From Streptomyces griseus (GTDB lineage Bacteria; Actinomycetota; Actinomycetes; Streptomycetales; Streptomycetaceae), in assembly GCF_001715295.1 (NCBI RefSeq), contig NZ_MDKB01000003.1, positions 1,071,954 through 1,135,953 of the forward strand: a stretch of 64,000 bases of DNA. The letters are read 5' to 3'. This document shows, piece after piece, positions 17,321-25,909 of this stretch. The number at the start of each line of letters is the position of its first letter. Position 1 is the first letter of the stretch. The notes beneath the pieces were generated by a model that saw only the letters and a list, made by a program, of their open reading frames with translations, did not search any database and was not told the DNA's origin. The translations under genes were made by a program, and so were the position numbers.

Positions 17321-18466
17321 ATGGCCAAGCCCGGCTACGGCAAGCGCTCCATGCCGTCCCAACTACCGCGTCAGGCAGATGACTTCGCTCTGCTGCCGAC
17401 GCGTGAGCGGTACATCGCCGGATTCATCGACCACCTTCCCGAGGGCGCCGCCATGGACGTCAAGAGCCTGGCCGGACAACTGCCCCTGTACGGCCAGCAG
17501 GCGGTCGGATCAGCCCTGAAGGCCCTTGCCGCCGCCGGTCATCTGCGCCGCGTACGGTGCCTCGTCGGCGAATTGGGCCAAGTCCGCTGGGTCTCCCGCA
17601 CCTTCTGGTCCCGCACGGCGCGCGACAACGAGTGGTGGGCCGCCGCCGAGGTCGCCCGACCGGCCACCGCCGGGGCCGGGAGAGGGACCGGGCCCGGGAG
17701 GACGGCTTCGCCGCCGCCGCCGTGGGTCGCCGAGCGCGCTGCCGGAGCCGTGGCCGGGGCCGAAGGCGAAGCTGCGGGGGCAGAGGCGGGGGCGGTCGCG
17801 TGTGCACCGGGGGCCGTGGAGTCCGCCGACGAGCCCGCCCCCGCCGCCACGCCCGTACGTCCGGCAACGCCCGCACCCACGCCCGCTCCCGTACCCCCGC
17901 CCACGCCCACGCCCATGCCCGCCGTCGTACCGCAGCAGCGGGCCGCCGCCCCGGCTCCGGCCCCCACCGAAGCCCCCGCACCGGCCGCGGTGGCGTCCGG
18001 TCCCTCCCCCGCCTACCTCGCCCTGGCACAGCTCGGCCGCCTGGACGCACGCCTCGCCCTCTCCGCCGCCGACTGCGCCGTCCTGGAGGCGCGGGCCGCT
18101 GAATGGCTCGCACGTGGCGTCAGCACCGACTACCTCACCCGGGCGCTCACCGCCGGACTGCCCGCGCAGGTCGACTCCCCGGTCGGCTTCCTCCGCCGCC
18201 GCCTCGCCGACAAGATCCCGCCGCACGCACCCGCGGCACCGCCGACACCGTCCGCGCAGGGCGGGTCCGTCCACCGGGTGATGCTGGAGTGCACCACGTG
18301 CGGGGCACCCGGACGCGCCGAGGCGCTCCCCGACGGCCTCTGCCGCCCCTGCCGCAGGCCAGGCCCCGACCCGGCCGCCGCGCCCGACGCGCTCACGGCC
18401 CTGCCCGCCGAACGGGACGTCCGCACCTACATCGCCGGACTCCGCGACCTGCTCAAGGCGCCCTGA
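17321..18466 (+). CDS. winged-helix (MarR-like) DNA-binding protein with C-terminal CxxC pairs
   Basis: Conserved-looking actinobacterial protein, 381 aa from this start. The N-terminal 110 residues look like a winged helix: LLPTRERYIAGFIDHLP, then KSLAGQLPLYGQQAVGSALK and LAAAGHLRRVR. A long Ala/Pro-rich linker follows (about 130-260), then a helical part (LGRLDARLALSAADCAVLEA). A zinc-finger-like CTTC...CRPC pair lies near the end. The ATG at 17321 is preferred because the frame from GTG 17147 crosses a strong hairpin and lacks coding bias; ATG 17351 is another option. The target is unknown. Confidence 0.7.
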   Translation: MAKPGYGKRSMPSQLPRQADDFALLPTRERYIAGFIDHLPEGAAMDVKSLAGQLPLYGQQAVGSALKALAAAGHLRRVRCLVGELGQVRWVSRTFWSRTARDNEWWAAAEVARPATAGAGRGTGPGRTASPPPPWVAERAAGAVAGAEGEAAGAEAGAVACAPGAVESADEPAPAATPVRPATPAPTPAPVPPPTPTPMPAVVPQQRAAAPAPAPTEAPAPAAVASGPSPAYLALAQLGRLDARLALSAADCAVLEARAAEWLARGVSTDYLTRALTAGLPAQVDSPVGFLRRRLADKIPPHAPAAPPTPSAQGGSVHRVMLECTTCGAPGRAEALPDGLCRPCRRPGPDPAAAPDALTALPAERDVRTYIAGLRDLLKAP

Positions 18467-18521
18467 CCGGGTGCGGCCCGGCACTCACCCCCACGGCCCC
18501 GCGCTGCCGGACCGTGCGGAG

Positions 18522-19253
18522 TCACGCCGGGTGCGCCGCCGGTGCCACGGGCGCCCCGAGGCGATCCGCAGCGGTGCGCCAGGCGGCGGTGACGGCCCGG
18601 TGGGCGGCCACGCTCGCGGGGACGACGTCCGGCGGGAGCCGGACCGGAGTGCCGACGTGTACATGCAGCCGGGGGCGGCGGGCGGGGGCGGTGAGAAACC
18701 CCGCTATCTGCTTGCCGCAGCTGCCGGAGGAGATCCGGCGGGCGCCGGCCTGGCCGACCGGGATCACCGGAGCGCCGGAGGCCAGCGCGAGGCGGGCGGG
18801 ACCGCTGCGGAACGCTCCGGGAGCGGCTTCGGCGGCGTCCCTGCGGTCCGGGATGCCGCCCTCGCCGTAGATGAGCACGTGACGGCCCGCGTCCAGCGCG
18901 GCCAGCGCCCCGGTCAGAGCGTCGGCCGCGCGGGCCGTGCGCCGGTGGACGGGGATGTGCCCCTCCCGTTCCAGCAGGCGCCCCAGGAGGGGAACGCGCC
19001 ACAGACCTGCGGCGGCGAGCACGACCGGCTCGACGCCCATCCGGTGCAGGGCGGCCAGCACGACGCCGGGATCCGCGAGGGAGGTGTGGTTGGCGACGAG
19101 GATGCCGGGGGCCAGGGGACCGTCCGGTTCGGCGGAGGTCGTCAGACGGCCGAGCGACGGTACGACGGCGGCGGCTATGCGGCTGAGCACGGGTGCTCCT
19201 GCGGTTCGGCGACGGATCGGGGCGGTGCGGCGCGGCAACTCCGCATTCCCCAT
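18522..19253 (-). CDS. PlsC-like 1-acylglycerol-3-phosphate acyltransferase
   Basis: Membrane-associated acyltransferase, 243 aa, of the lysophosphatidic acid acyltransferase family, which adds the second acyl chain in phospholipid synthesis. The catalytic NHTSLAD (NHx4D form) is at about residue 57. EREGHIPVHRR and the glycerophosphate-binding FxxG-type region (YGEGGIPD) follow, then LALASGAPVIPVGQAGA. The start is uncertain: ATG 19253 gives MGNAELPRR; a GTG at 19292 adds 13 residues. It stands alone between convergent and divergent neighbours. Confidence 0.85.
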   Translation of the reverse strand: MGNAELPRRTAPIRRRTAGAPVLSRIAAAVVPSLGRLTTSAEPDGPLAPGILVANHTSLADPGVVLAALHRMGVEPVVLAAAGLWRVPLLGRLLEREGHIPVHRRTARAADALTGALAALDAGRHVLIYGEGGIPDRRDAAEAAPGAFRSGPARLALASGAPVIPVGQAGARRISSGSCGKQIAGFLTAPARRPRLHVHVGTPVRLPPDVVPASVAAHRAVTAAWRTAADRLGAPVAPAAHPA

Positions 19254-19418
19254 CGTCCGCCGGGACTTGGACCCGGTCCTGAGCCCCCGCACTCAGCTCC
19301 GGCGGCAACACGGCGCCCCCGTACTCAGCACCCCCACCGTCCCTGGCCGGACAACCGAGCCGTCGGGAGGCGGGGGACGCCGGAAGCGGACAGAGTGTCC
19401 GCGATTCGGTCCCGTACC

Positions 19419-20291
19419 TCACACCGAGCCGGGAAGGTCCTCCACGGGGATCCACAGCTGGGCGTCGGCCCGATCGGCCGTGTCCGAGAGGCGCACGCTC
19501 AGGATTTCCGGGCCCGGTCTGCTTCGGTACGGGTTCGAGGGGAACCACTGCGTGTACACGTCGCGCCAGAGGTTCTGGAGCTCCCGGGGGAACTCGCCGG
19601 CACTTTCGAATACGGCCCAGGTGCCCGCCGGGACGATGAGTACGTCCATGTCCTCGGGCGCCTCGGAGGTCGTCACCGCACCGTGGTAGTAGTCGAGTTC
19701 GGTGCCCTCCGCCCTACTCGGATCGAGCTGGTCACTCACCCCGACGATCCCCGTCGGCTCCTGGTCGGACAGGGCTGCGATGCGCCCGAGCGCCTCCCTG
19801 CCGATCCCCCGGACGAATTCAGCGATCGCCGGGTTGGCACCCTCGTGGACGAGCGGGACCCTGGCCTTCCTGCCCACCACCCGGAACTCCTCCCTGGCGA
19901 CGATCCTGTATCGCATGCTGCTACTCCCTTCGACGACAAGGCGGAAGGACATCCGGGGCTGCGCGTGCAGGCCGGCTGCGGTCCGGCGGGCCTCCCCCGG
20001 ACCGACGCCGTGCATGGCACGGAACGCCCGGGCGAACGCCTCCCCGGAGCCGTAGCCGTAGCGCACCGCGACGTCCAGCAAGGTCCGCTCACCGGCGAGC
20101 ACCTCGGCGCCCGCCACGGTCAGCCGCCTCCGGCGGATGTACTCCGACAACGGAATGCCTGCCAGCGCCGAGAAGAGCCGGCGCAGGTGGTACTCCGACG
20201 TCAGCGCGATGCGCGCGAGTTCGGCCGCCTCGATCGGTTCGCGGAGATGCGCCTCGACGTGCTCCATGGCCTGGTTCAACCGCTCCAGCAC
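19419..20291 (-). CDS. AraC-family regulator with GyrI-like effector domain
   Basis: Transcription factor, 290 aa. The N-terminal AraC DNA-binding domain has two HTHs (residues about 5-105: EAAELARIALTSEYHLRRLF, then LLDVAVRYGYGSGEAFARAF). A C-terminal GyrI-like/AraC effector-binding domain follows (about 125-290, with PAGTWAVFESAGEFP). This Rob/SoxS-like layout with an effector domain is common in small-molecule sensors. The GTG at 20291 is chosen: AGGAGGT sits 5 bp upstream, and the protein then starts at the expected LERLNQAMEHVEAHL. It is divergent from the mannanase gene; whether it controls that gene is unknown. Confidence 0.92.
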   Translation of the reverse strand: MLERLNQAMEHVEAHLREPIEAAELARIALTSEYHLRRLFSALAGIPLSEYIRRRRLTVAGAEVLAGERTLLDVAVRYGYGSGEAFARAFRAMHGVGPGEARRTAAGLHAQPRMSFRLVVEGSSSMRYRIVAREEFRVVGRKARVPLVHEGANPAIAEFVRGIGREALGRIAALSDQEPTGIVGVSDQLDPSRAEGTELDYYHGAVTTSEAPEDMDVLIVPAGTWAVFESAGEFPRELQNLWRDVYTQWFPSNPYRSRPGPEILSVRLSDTADRADAQLWIPVEDLPGSV

Positions 20292-20416
20292 CCGGACCTC
20301 CTTCCCTTTCACCCACCACGCTAGGCAGACACCACCCCGCCGGACCCGACATCCCGTGCCCGGCACTGTCGGGGGCGCCGACAGCTCCCGCACACGCATC
20401 CTCCCGCGCCGACGTC

Positions 20417-20458
20417 TTGACGTGGCCCTGCCTGGATGGCTTCATGGGAGCGCTCCCA
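20417..20458 (+). promoter_or_regulatory. mannanase promoter with perfect CebR box
   Basis: TGGGAGCGCTCCCA at 20445-20458 is a perfect 14-bp palindrome identical to the binding site of CebR, the cellobiose-responsive LacI-type repressor of Streptomyces. A TTGACG hexamer at 20417-20422 can serve as -35; the operator would then cover the start of transcription, about 63 bp before the GTG. Confidence 0.85.
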
Positions 20459-20520
20459 TTCCACGTGCTCCCCGGTACTGCCGATGCTCGCTCCCTCGCG
20501 TCCACCCCCTGGAGTCCGCA

Positions 20521-22197
20521 GTGAGAACAGCAAGAAGTACGGCACGCACAAGCCCCGTCACCCTCCTCCTGCGAGGGCTAGCCGCCCTCCTCGGGCTCGT
20601 GGTCGCCGCTGCGCCCGTTCCGGCCACCGCGCAGGCCGCGGACCGGCCCGCACGGGCGGACGCCCTCGCGACCGGCCTCCACATCCGCGACGGCCGCCTG
20701 GTCGAGGGCAACGGCAACGACTTCGTCATGCGCGGCGTCAACCACGCCCACACCTGGTATCCGGGCGAGACGCAGTCGCTCGCCGACATCAAGGCGACCG
20801 GCGCCAACACCGTCCGCGTCGTCCTGTCGGACGGCTACCGCTGGAGCAGGAACAGCCCGGCCGACGTCGCCGCCGTCATCTCCCGGTGCAAGGCCAACCG
20901 GCTGATCTGTGTCCTGGAGGTGCACGACACCACCGGCTACGGCGAGGACGCCGCGGCCGGCACGCTCGACCACGCGGCGGACTACTGGATCAGCCTGGCG
21001 GACGTCCTGGCCGGCCAGGAGGACTACGTCGTCATCAACATCGGCAACGAACCGTGGGGCAACACCGACCCGGCCGGCTGGACCGCCCCCACGACCGCCG
21101 CGGTGAAGAAGCTGCGCGACGCCGGCTTCACCCACACGATCATGGTGGACGCACCCAACTGGGGCCAGGACTGGCAGGGCGTCATGCGCGCCGACGCCCG
21201 GGCGGTGTACGACGCCGACACCACCGGCAACCTCATCTTCTCGATCCACATGTACAGCGTCTACAACACCGCCGAGAAGGTCACCGACTACCTCGACGCC
21301 TTCGTCGACGCCGGACTGCCGCTGGTCATAGGCGAGTTCGGCGGACCCGCCGACCAGTACGGCGACCCGGACGAGGACACCATGACGGCCACCGCGGAAG
21401 AGCTCCGCCTCGGCTACCTGGCCTGGTCGTGGAGCGGCAACACCGACCCGGTCCTCGACCTGGTCGCCGACTTCGACCCGACCCGGCCCAGCGCCTGGGG
21501 GGAGCGGATCCTCCACGGCCCCGACGGCATCGCGCAGACTTCCCAGGAGGCCACCGTCTACGGCGGCGGCACGGGTGACACCCAGGCGCCGACCGCACCC
21601 GGCGCCCCCGCCGTCACCGCCGTGACGAGTTCCTCGGCCACCCTCACCTGGGCGGCGGCCACCGACGACGTCGGCGTCACCGGATACGACGTCGTACGCG
21701 TGGGCGGCACCGAGACCACGGTCGCCGCGTCCACCACCACGACCGCCACCGTGAGCGGCCTCACCGCCGGTACGGCGTACACCTTCGCCGTCTACGCCCG
21801 GGACGCGGCCGGCAACCGCTCGCCCCGCTCGGCGACGGTGAGCGCCACCACCGAACAGGACGGCGGCACACCGGGTGCGGCCTGCTCCGTCACCTACCGC
21901 GTCGTCGGTGAGTGGCCGGGCGGGTTCCAGGGCGAGATCACCCTGGGCAACACGGGCACGACGGCCGTCAGCGGCTGGCGGCTCGGCTTCGCCTTCGCCG
22001 ACGGCCAGGAGATCAGCACCATGTGGGGCGGGGTCGCCACCCGGAGCGGCGCCTCGGTGAGCGTCACCCCGGCCTCGTACACGTCCACCATCCCCGCCCA
22101 CAGCGCGGTGACGATCGGCTTCACCGCCGCGAAGGGAGCCAGGAACACGGCACCGACCACGTTCACCCTCGGCGGCGCCCCCTGCGCGACCGCCTGA
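20521..22197 (+). CDS. secreted GH5 beta-mannanase with Fn3 and CBM2
   Basis: Extracellular endo-beta-1,4-mannanase, 558 aa. A signal peptide (about 1-40, Arg-rich start, ATAQAA cleavage) leads into a GH5 catalytic domain (about 50-345). The start TGLHIRDGRLVEGNGNDFV is typical of actinomycete GH5_8 mannanases. The general acid is the Glu in NIGNEPWG (near 177), the nucleophile the Glu in VIGEFGG (near 272). A fibronectin type III module (about 355-445) and a C-terminal CBM2 (about 455-558, ACSVTYRVVGEW) follow. The GTG at 20521 has GGAG 6 bp upstream. A CebR box in the promoter suggests induction by cello-oligosaccharides. Substrate is inferred from subfamily. Confidence 0.92.
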   Translation: MRTARSTARTSPVTLLLRGLAALLGLVVAAAPVPATAQAADRPARADALATGLHIRDGRLVEGNGNDFVMRGVNHAHTWYPGETQSLADIKATGANTVRVVLSDGYRWSRNSPADVAAVISRCKANRLICVLEVHDTTGYGEDAAAGTLDHAADYWISLADVLAGQEDYVVINIGNEPWGNTDPAGWTAPTTAAVKKLRDAGFTHTIMVDAPNWGQDWQGVMRADARAVYDADTTGNLIFSIHMYSVYNTAEKVTDYLDAFVDAGLPLVIGEFGGPADQYGDPDEDTMTATAEELRLGYLAWSWSGNTDPVLDLVADFDPTRPSAWGERILHGPDGIAQTSQEATVYGGGTGDTQAPTAPGAPAVTAVTSSSATLTWAAATDDVGVTGYDVVRVGGTETTVAASTTTTATVSGLTAGTAYTFAVYARDAAGNRSPRSATVSATTEQDGGTPGAACSVTYRVVGEWPGGFQGEITLGNTGTTAVSGWRLGFAFADGQEISTMWGGVATRSGASVSVTPASYTSTIPAHSAVTIGFTAAKGARNTAPTTFTLGGAPCATA

Positions 22198-22215
22198 CGA
22201 GGGACGTCCGCCGGA

Positions 22216-22242
22216 GGCCGCCCGGCGGGGCGCCGGGCGGCC
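22216..22242 (+). terminator. terminator after the mannanase gene
   Basis: Perfect 11-bp inverted repeat GGCCGCCCGGC / GCCGGGCGGCC around a 5-nt loop, 18 bp after the mannanase stop. No U-tract. Confidence 0.65.
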
Positions 22243-22358
22243 GGGCCGACTCGGAGGCGTCCGGAGCGACTCGTACCGGGCCGCGCGCCGGGCCCCGCCG
22301 GCACGGCCTCCGACGGGCCGGCCGGCCGGCACGCGGACCGGTCGGCCGGGTGGGTGGG

Positions 22359-23093
22359 TCAGACCACGAGCCAGTCGCGGTAGCGGGTGGGGGCGATGAC
22401 CGCACCGTCGCCCGCGATGATCGCGTCACCCTCGACGGCCGCGAACATGCCCGCGTCCTCGTCCGTGGTGACGGTGCGTTCGTCCCCTCGGGCCTTCAGC
22501 GTGATCCTGCCCAGTTCGTCCAGCGGGAAGACGTCGGCCCCCGCGACCTCGCGCGTGCCCTGGAGCGGGGCCCCCACGGCGACCTCCGCGACGGCCCGGG
22601 CGACATCGGCGGAGGCCATGGGCTGCAGCGGTGTGGAGGGCAGGCGGACCGTGTCCTCGTCGGCGGTCCAGGACAGGACGGCGTCCACGAACTCGAAGAA
22701 CTGGGTGGCGCGGACGATCGAGTACGGAACGGGACCGGCCTTCAGGATGTCCTCCTGCAGCACCTTCGCCCGGTAGTAGGCGAGGGCGGGTACCCGGTCG
22801 GCGCCGACGATGGACAGGATCACCGCGTGACCGACGCCCGCCTGTTCGGCGGCGTCCAGAAGATGATCCATCGTCCGGCGGAAGAAATCGTGCGAAGCCT
22901 CGTCGAAGGTCGGCGAGTTGGTCAGATTGACGACGGTGGCCGCCCCCTCCAGCGCCGCTGCGAGCCCCCTCCCGGTGAGGAGGTCCACGCCCGTGGACAG
23001 CGAGTGCGGCACCGCTTCGTGCCCGGCCGCGTGCAGGACGTCGACGACCTGCGAACCGATGAGCCCTGTTCCACCCATCACTGCGATCTTCAT
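22359..23093 (-). CDS. NmrA-like NAD(P)-binding oxidoreductase
   Basis: Atypical short-chain dehydrogenase of the NmrA/NAD(P)H-binding group, 244 aa. The N-terminal Rossmann motif is VMGGTGLIGSQVVDVL. TVVNLTNSP, then ILSIVGADRVPALAYYRAK (a YxxxK-like motif) and YSIVRATQFFEFVD are typical of the family. The ATG at 23093 has AGGT 6 bp upstream and puts the Rossmann motif at residue 5. Relatives act as redox sensors or reduce small molecules; substrate not known. It is divergent from the lipoprotein gene. Confidence 0.9.
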   Translation of the reverse strand: MKIAVMGGTGLIGSQVVDVLHAAGHEAVPHSLSTGVDLLTGRGLAAALEGAATVVNLTNSPTFDEASHDFFRRTMDHLLDAAEQAGVGHAVILSIVGADRVPALAYYRAKVLQEDILKAGPVPYSIVRATQFFEFVDAVLSWTADEDTVRLPSTPLQPMASADVARAVAEVAVGAPLQGTREVAGADVFPLDELGRITLKARGDERTVTTDEDAGMFAAVEGDAIIAGDGAVIAPTRYRDWLVV

Positions 23094-23365
23094 ACCGGTA
23101 CCTCCGTCGAAGGGGCGGGTGCGTCCGTCAGGCACCCCGACCGGGCGTCATGTCAGCATTGCCCGCATTTGTCACCGTAGACGGAATCCGTTCCCCTTCC
23201 CTCCGGGATACGCCTGGTCCCGCCCGGACCCACTCCGTCGCCGACCGACCACGTTCCGGCGCCCCACGGGAACCGCCCCGCTCACTCACCCCGTCCTTAC
23301 GCGCGAACGACCGCGCGTGTCACCACGAGTGCCGTGCGGGCTACGCCACGCATCCGAGGAGCAGC

Positions 23366-24004
23366 ATGAGCGCCCAGAGCAGCACCCGCACCCGCACCGG
23401 CGGCGCGAGGGGCCCCCGCAGCACGCGTACGGTCCTCCGCGGCGGCGCACAGGCGGGACTGCTGCTCGCGCTCGTCCTGGGCGGCGCCACCGCCTGCAAC
23501 GACTCCTCGTCGTCATCGGCCGGCGCCGACCGGAAGGCCCGGGAGTGGAAGACCGGCGACTGCGCCGGGCCGGACACGAGCACGTCGAAGGACGGGTACC
23601 AGGCCCTCGACTGCGACGACCCCAAGGCGACGATCAAGGCCCTCCAGGTCAAGGACGGCGAGATCTTCGCGGGGGCCGTCGAGTGCCCCGCGGGGACGGA
23701 CGAGATCATCTCGGTGAAGGTCTCCTACGGCGGCGACGCGAGCGTCGGCCTGCCCAGCAGGACGATCTGCGGCCGGAACCTGTCGGACGAACACCCGGGG
23801 GACGCGGGCATGGGCGGCGGGCAGCTCGTGGTGGGCGACTGCGTCGACGACCAGGCGAAGGAAGTGGCCTGCGCGAGCGGCGGCAGCAAGGTGCTGGCGC
23901 TGGCCAAGACGGCCGAGGAGTGCCCGGCCGCCGCCGACGAGCCCATCGAGCTGTTCCCCAGCCCGGGCCGTCCGTACGACGCGATCTGCGCCGCGAAGGC
24001 CTGA
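23366..24004 (+). CDS. putative lipoprotein
   Basis: Secreted protein, 212 aa, probably lipid-anchored. The signal peptide has an Arg-rich start (RTRTGGARGPRSTRTVLRGG), a hydrophobic stretch and the lipobox-like LGGATAC, followed by a Ser-rich linker. The mature part has about eight cysteines spaced in two repeats: WKTGDCAGPDT / GYQALDCDDPKA and LVVGDCVDDQAKEVACAS. This looks like a duplicated septum-formation-like (DUF4190-adjacent) beta domain, but the family is not certain. GAGGAGC precedes the ATG. Confidence 0.75.
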   Translation: MSAQSSTRTRTGGARGPRSTRTVLRGGAQAGLLLALVLGGATACNDSSSSSAGADRKAREWKTGDCAGPDTSTSKDGYQALDCDDPKATIKALQVKDGEIFAGAVECPAGTDEIISVKVSYGGDASVGLPSRTICGRNLSDEHPGDAGMGGGQLVVGDCVDDQAKEVACASGGSKVLALAKTAEECPAAADEPIELFPSPGRPYDAICAAKA

Positions 24005-24051
24005 CCGCCCGTCACCACCCCAGCCGCGTCCCCCGGGAGGGCACCTCCGGT

Positions 24052-25383
24052 TCAGGCGTCCGAACCGGAGGTGCCGAGACCTTCCTCCCGCAACCGCCGC
24101 CGGACGAGCTCACGTTCGGGCTCCGTACCGGCCGAGGCGAGCGCCTCCAGCCAGGCGCTCCGGGCCTCGGCCCGGCGGCCCAGGCGGCCCAGCAGGTCGG
24201 CACGAGCGGTGGCGTACGGACCGTAGGCGCGCAGCCTGGGTTCACCGGCCAGCTCGTCGAGGAGGGCCAGGCCCGCCTCCGGGCCGTCGCGCATCGCCAC
24301 GGCCACCGCCCTGTTCAGGGCGACGACGGGGGAGGGCGCCAGGACCCGCAGCACGTCGTAGAGCGCCACGATCTGCGGCCAGTCGGTGGCCGCCACCGTG
24401 TCGGCCTCGTCGTGCAGGGCGGCGATGGCGGCCTGCACCCCGTACGGGCCGGGCGGGCCCCCGTCCAGTGCGGTGACCACCAGGCGGGCGCCCTCCTCGA
24501 TCATCGCCCGATCCCAGCGGCCCCTGTCCTGGTCGTCCATGAGCACGATCCCGCCGTCGGGTCCGGTCCTGGCCCCGCGCCGGGCGTGGACCAGCAGCAT
24601 CAGCGCAAGCAGCCCGGCCGTCTCCCGCTCGGCCGGCAGCAGGCCGTGCAGGATCCGCGCCAGCCGGATGGCCTCCTCGGCCGGGCCGATCCGCTGCAGG
24701 TGCGGTCCGGAGCTGGCCGCATAGCCCTCCGTGAAGATCGAGTACAGGACCTGGAGGACACCCGGCAGGCGCTCCGGCAACTCGTCGCGCCCGGGGACAC
24801 GGAAGGGGATGCGGGCCTCCCGGATCTTCCTCTTGGCCCGCACGATCCGCTGCGCCATCGTCGCGGGTGGCACGAGGAACGCCCGCGCCACCTCGGGGGT
24901 GGACAGGCCCGCCAGGCAGCGCAGGGTCAGGGCGCCGCGGTCCTCCGCGCCGAGCGCCGGGTGCGCACAGGTGAAGAAGAGCTGCAGCCGCTCGTCGGGG
25001 AGTTCGCCCTCCACATCGGCGGGCGGAGCGTGCCCGGCCCGCTCCGCCTCGACCTGCAGGACGGCCAGCCGGGCCGCGTACGCCTGGTCGCGGCGCAGCC
25101 GGTCGACGGCCTTGCGCCGGGCCGTCGTCAGCAGCCAGGCACCCGGCCTGGCCGGCACCCCGTCGGCCGGCCAGTGCACCAGCGCGGCCTCGATCGCCTC
25201 GGAGGTGACCTCCTCCGCCAGATCCAGGTCGCCGAAGCGGTGGACGAGGGAGGCCAGCAGCCGGCCGCGCTCCTCCCGGAAGACGGCCTCGACGGACGCC
25301 GCGCAGGACACGGGCGCCGTGGCGGGCTTCCCCGCCCCCGGCTCCCCCGGTCCGGCCCCCGTCCCGGCCGCTGCCCCGTCCAC
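24052..25383 (-). CDS. ECF42-type RNA polymerase sigma factor with C-terminal TPR-like extension
   Basis: Extracytoplasmic-function sigma factor, 443 aa. Region 2 spans about residues 30-100 (EAVFREERGRLLASLVHRFG, then AWLLTTARRKAVDRLRRD); region 4 spans about 135-195 (LTLRCLAGLSTPEVARAFLV, then TMAQRIVRAKRKIR). A long TPR-like extension follows (PGVLQVLYSIFTEGYAAS, LLALMLLVHARRGAR, SPVVALNRAVAVAM). This layout, plus the DGPF protein 5 bp upstream, defines ECF42. Members have no anti-sigma factor; the extension is thought to regulate activity. The GTG at 25383 is assumed; a later in-frame GTG (MSCAASVEAVFREE) could be the true start. Confidence 0.9.
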   Translation of the reverse strand: MDGAAAGTGAGPGEPGAGKPATAPVSCAASVEAVFREERGRLLASLVHRFGDLDLAEEVTSEAIEAALVHWPADGVPARPGAWLLTTARRKAVDRLRRDQAYAARLAVLQVEAERAGHAPPADVEGELPDERLQLFFTCAHPALGAEDRGALTLRCLAGLSTPEVARAFLVPPATMAQRIVRAKRKIREARIPFRVPGRDELPERLPGVLQVLYSIFTEGYAASSGPHLQRIGPAEEAIRLARILHGLLPAERETAGLLALMLLVHARRGARTGPDGGIVLMDDQDRGRWDRAMIEEGARLVVTALDGGPPGPYGVQAAIAALHDEADTVAATDWPQIVALYDVLRVLAPSPVVALNRAVAVAMRDGPEAGLALLDELAGEPRLRAYGPYATARADLLGRLGRRAEARSAWLEALASAGTEPERELVRRRLREEGLGTSGSDA

Positions 25384-25388
25384 CGCCG

Positions 25389-25739
25389 TCAGGCCCCGAA
25401 GTCCGCGACCGGGCGCACCACGACCGCGCCGCCGCCCCGTGCGCCGGGGCACCGGGCGGCCCAGTCCAGGGCGGCGTCGAGGTGAGGTACGTCGATGACG
25501 AGGAAGCCGCCCAGGACCTCGCGCGTCTCGGCGAACGGTCCGTCCGTGACGGTCCGCTCCCCCGTCGCGCCGACGCGCACCGTCGTGGCGGTCACCAGAT
25601 CGGCGAGCGACTCGCCGGAGACGTGGATCCCGGCGTCCTTGACCTCCTTGTCGTAGGTCATCCAGTCCTCGACCGTGCACTCCGCGGCGCCGCCGTTCCC
25701 GTCGATGGAACCGCTGTGGATGAGCAGCATGTACTTCAT
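25389..25739 (-). CDS. YciI-family DGPF-domain protein
   Basis: Small protein of 116 aa. It starts MKYMLLIHSGS and carries the diagnostic motif VTDGPFAETREVLGGFLVID (DGPF). YciI-like proteins adopt a ferredoxin-like fold. DGPF proteins are co-encoded with ECF42 sigma factors and are usually among their targets; their own function is unknown. The ATG at 25739 follows AGGAGCT 6 bp upstream. It is the first gene of the pair with the sigma factor. Confidence 0.93.
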   Translation of the reverse strand: MKYMLLIHSGSIDGNGGAAECTVEDWMTYDKEVKDAGIHVSGESLADLVTATTVRVGATGERTVTDGPFAETREVLGGFLVIDVPHLDAALDWAARCPGARGGGAVVVRPVADFGA

Positions 25740-25909
25740 GGTCCAGCTCCTGTCGTACTCCGTCGTTCCCGCGTACACCATGACGACGTACGGCACCGTG
25801 CCGGATCGACACGGCCTCCGAAAAAAACTCCCTCTTCCGGGCCGAAGAGCCGCACCGCCCCCGGCCCCGGCCGCGGGCCCGGCGCGGCATCTGCTGAGAA
25901 GGTGCTGCC

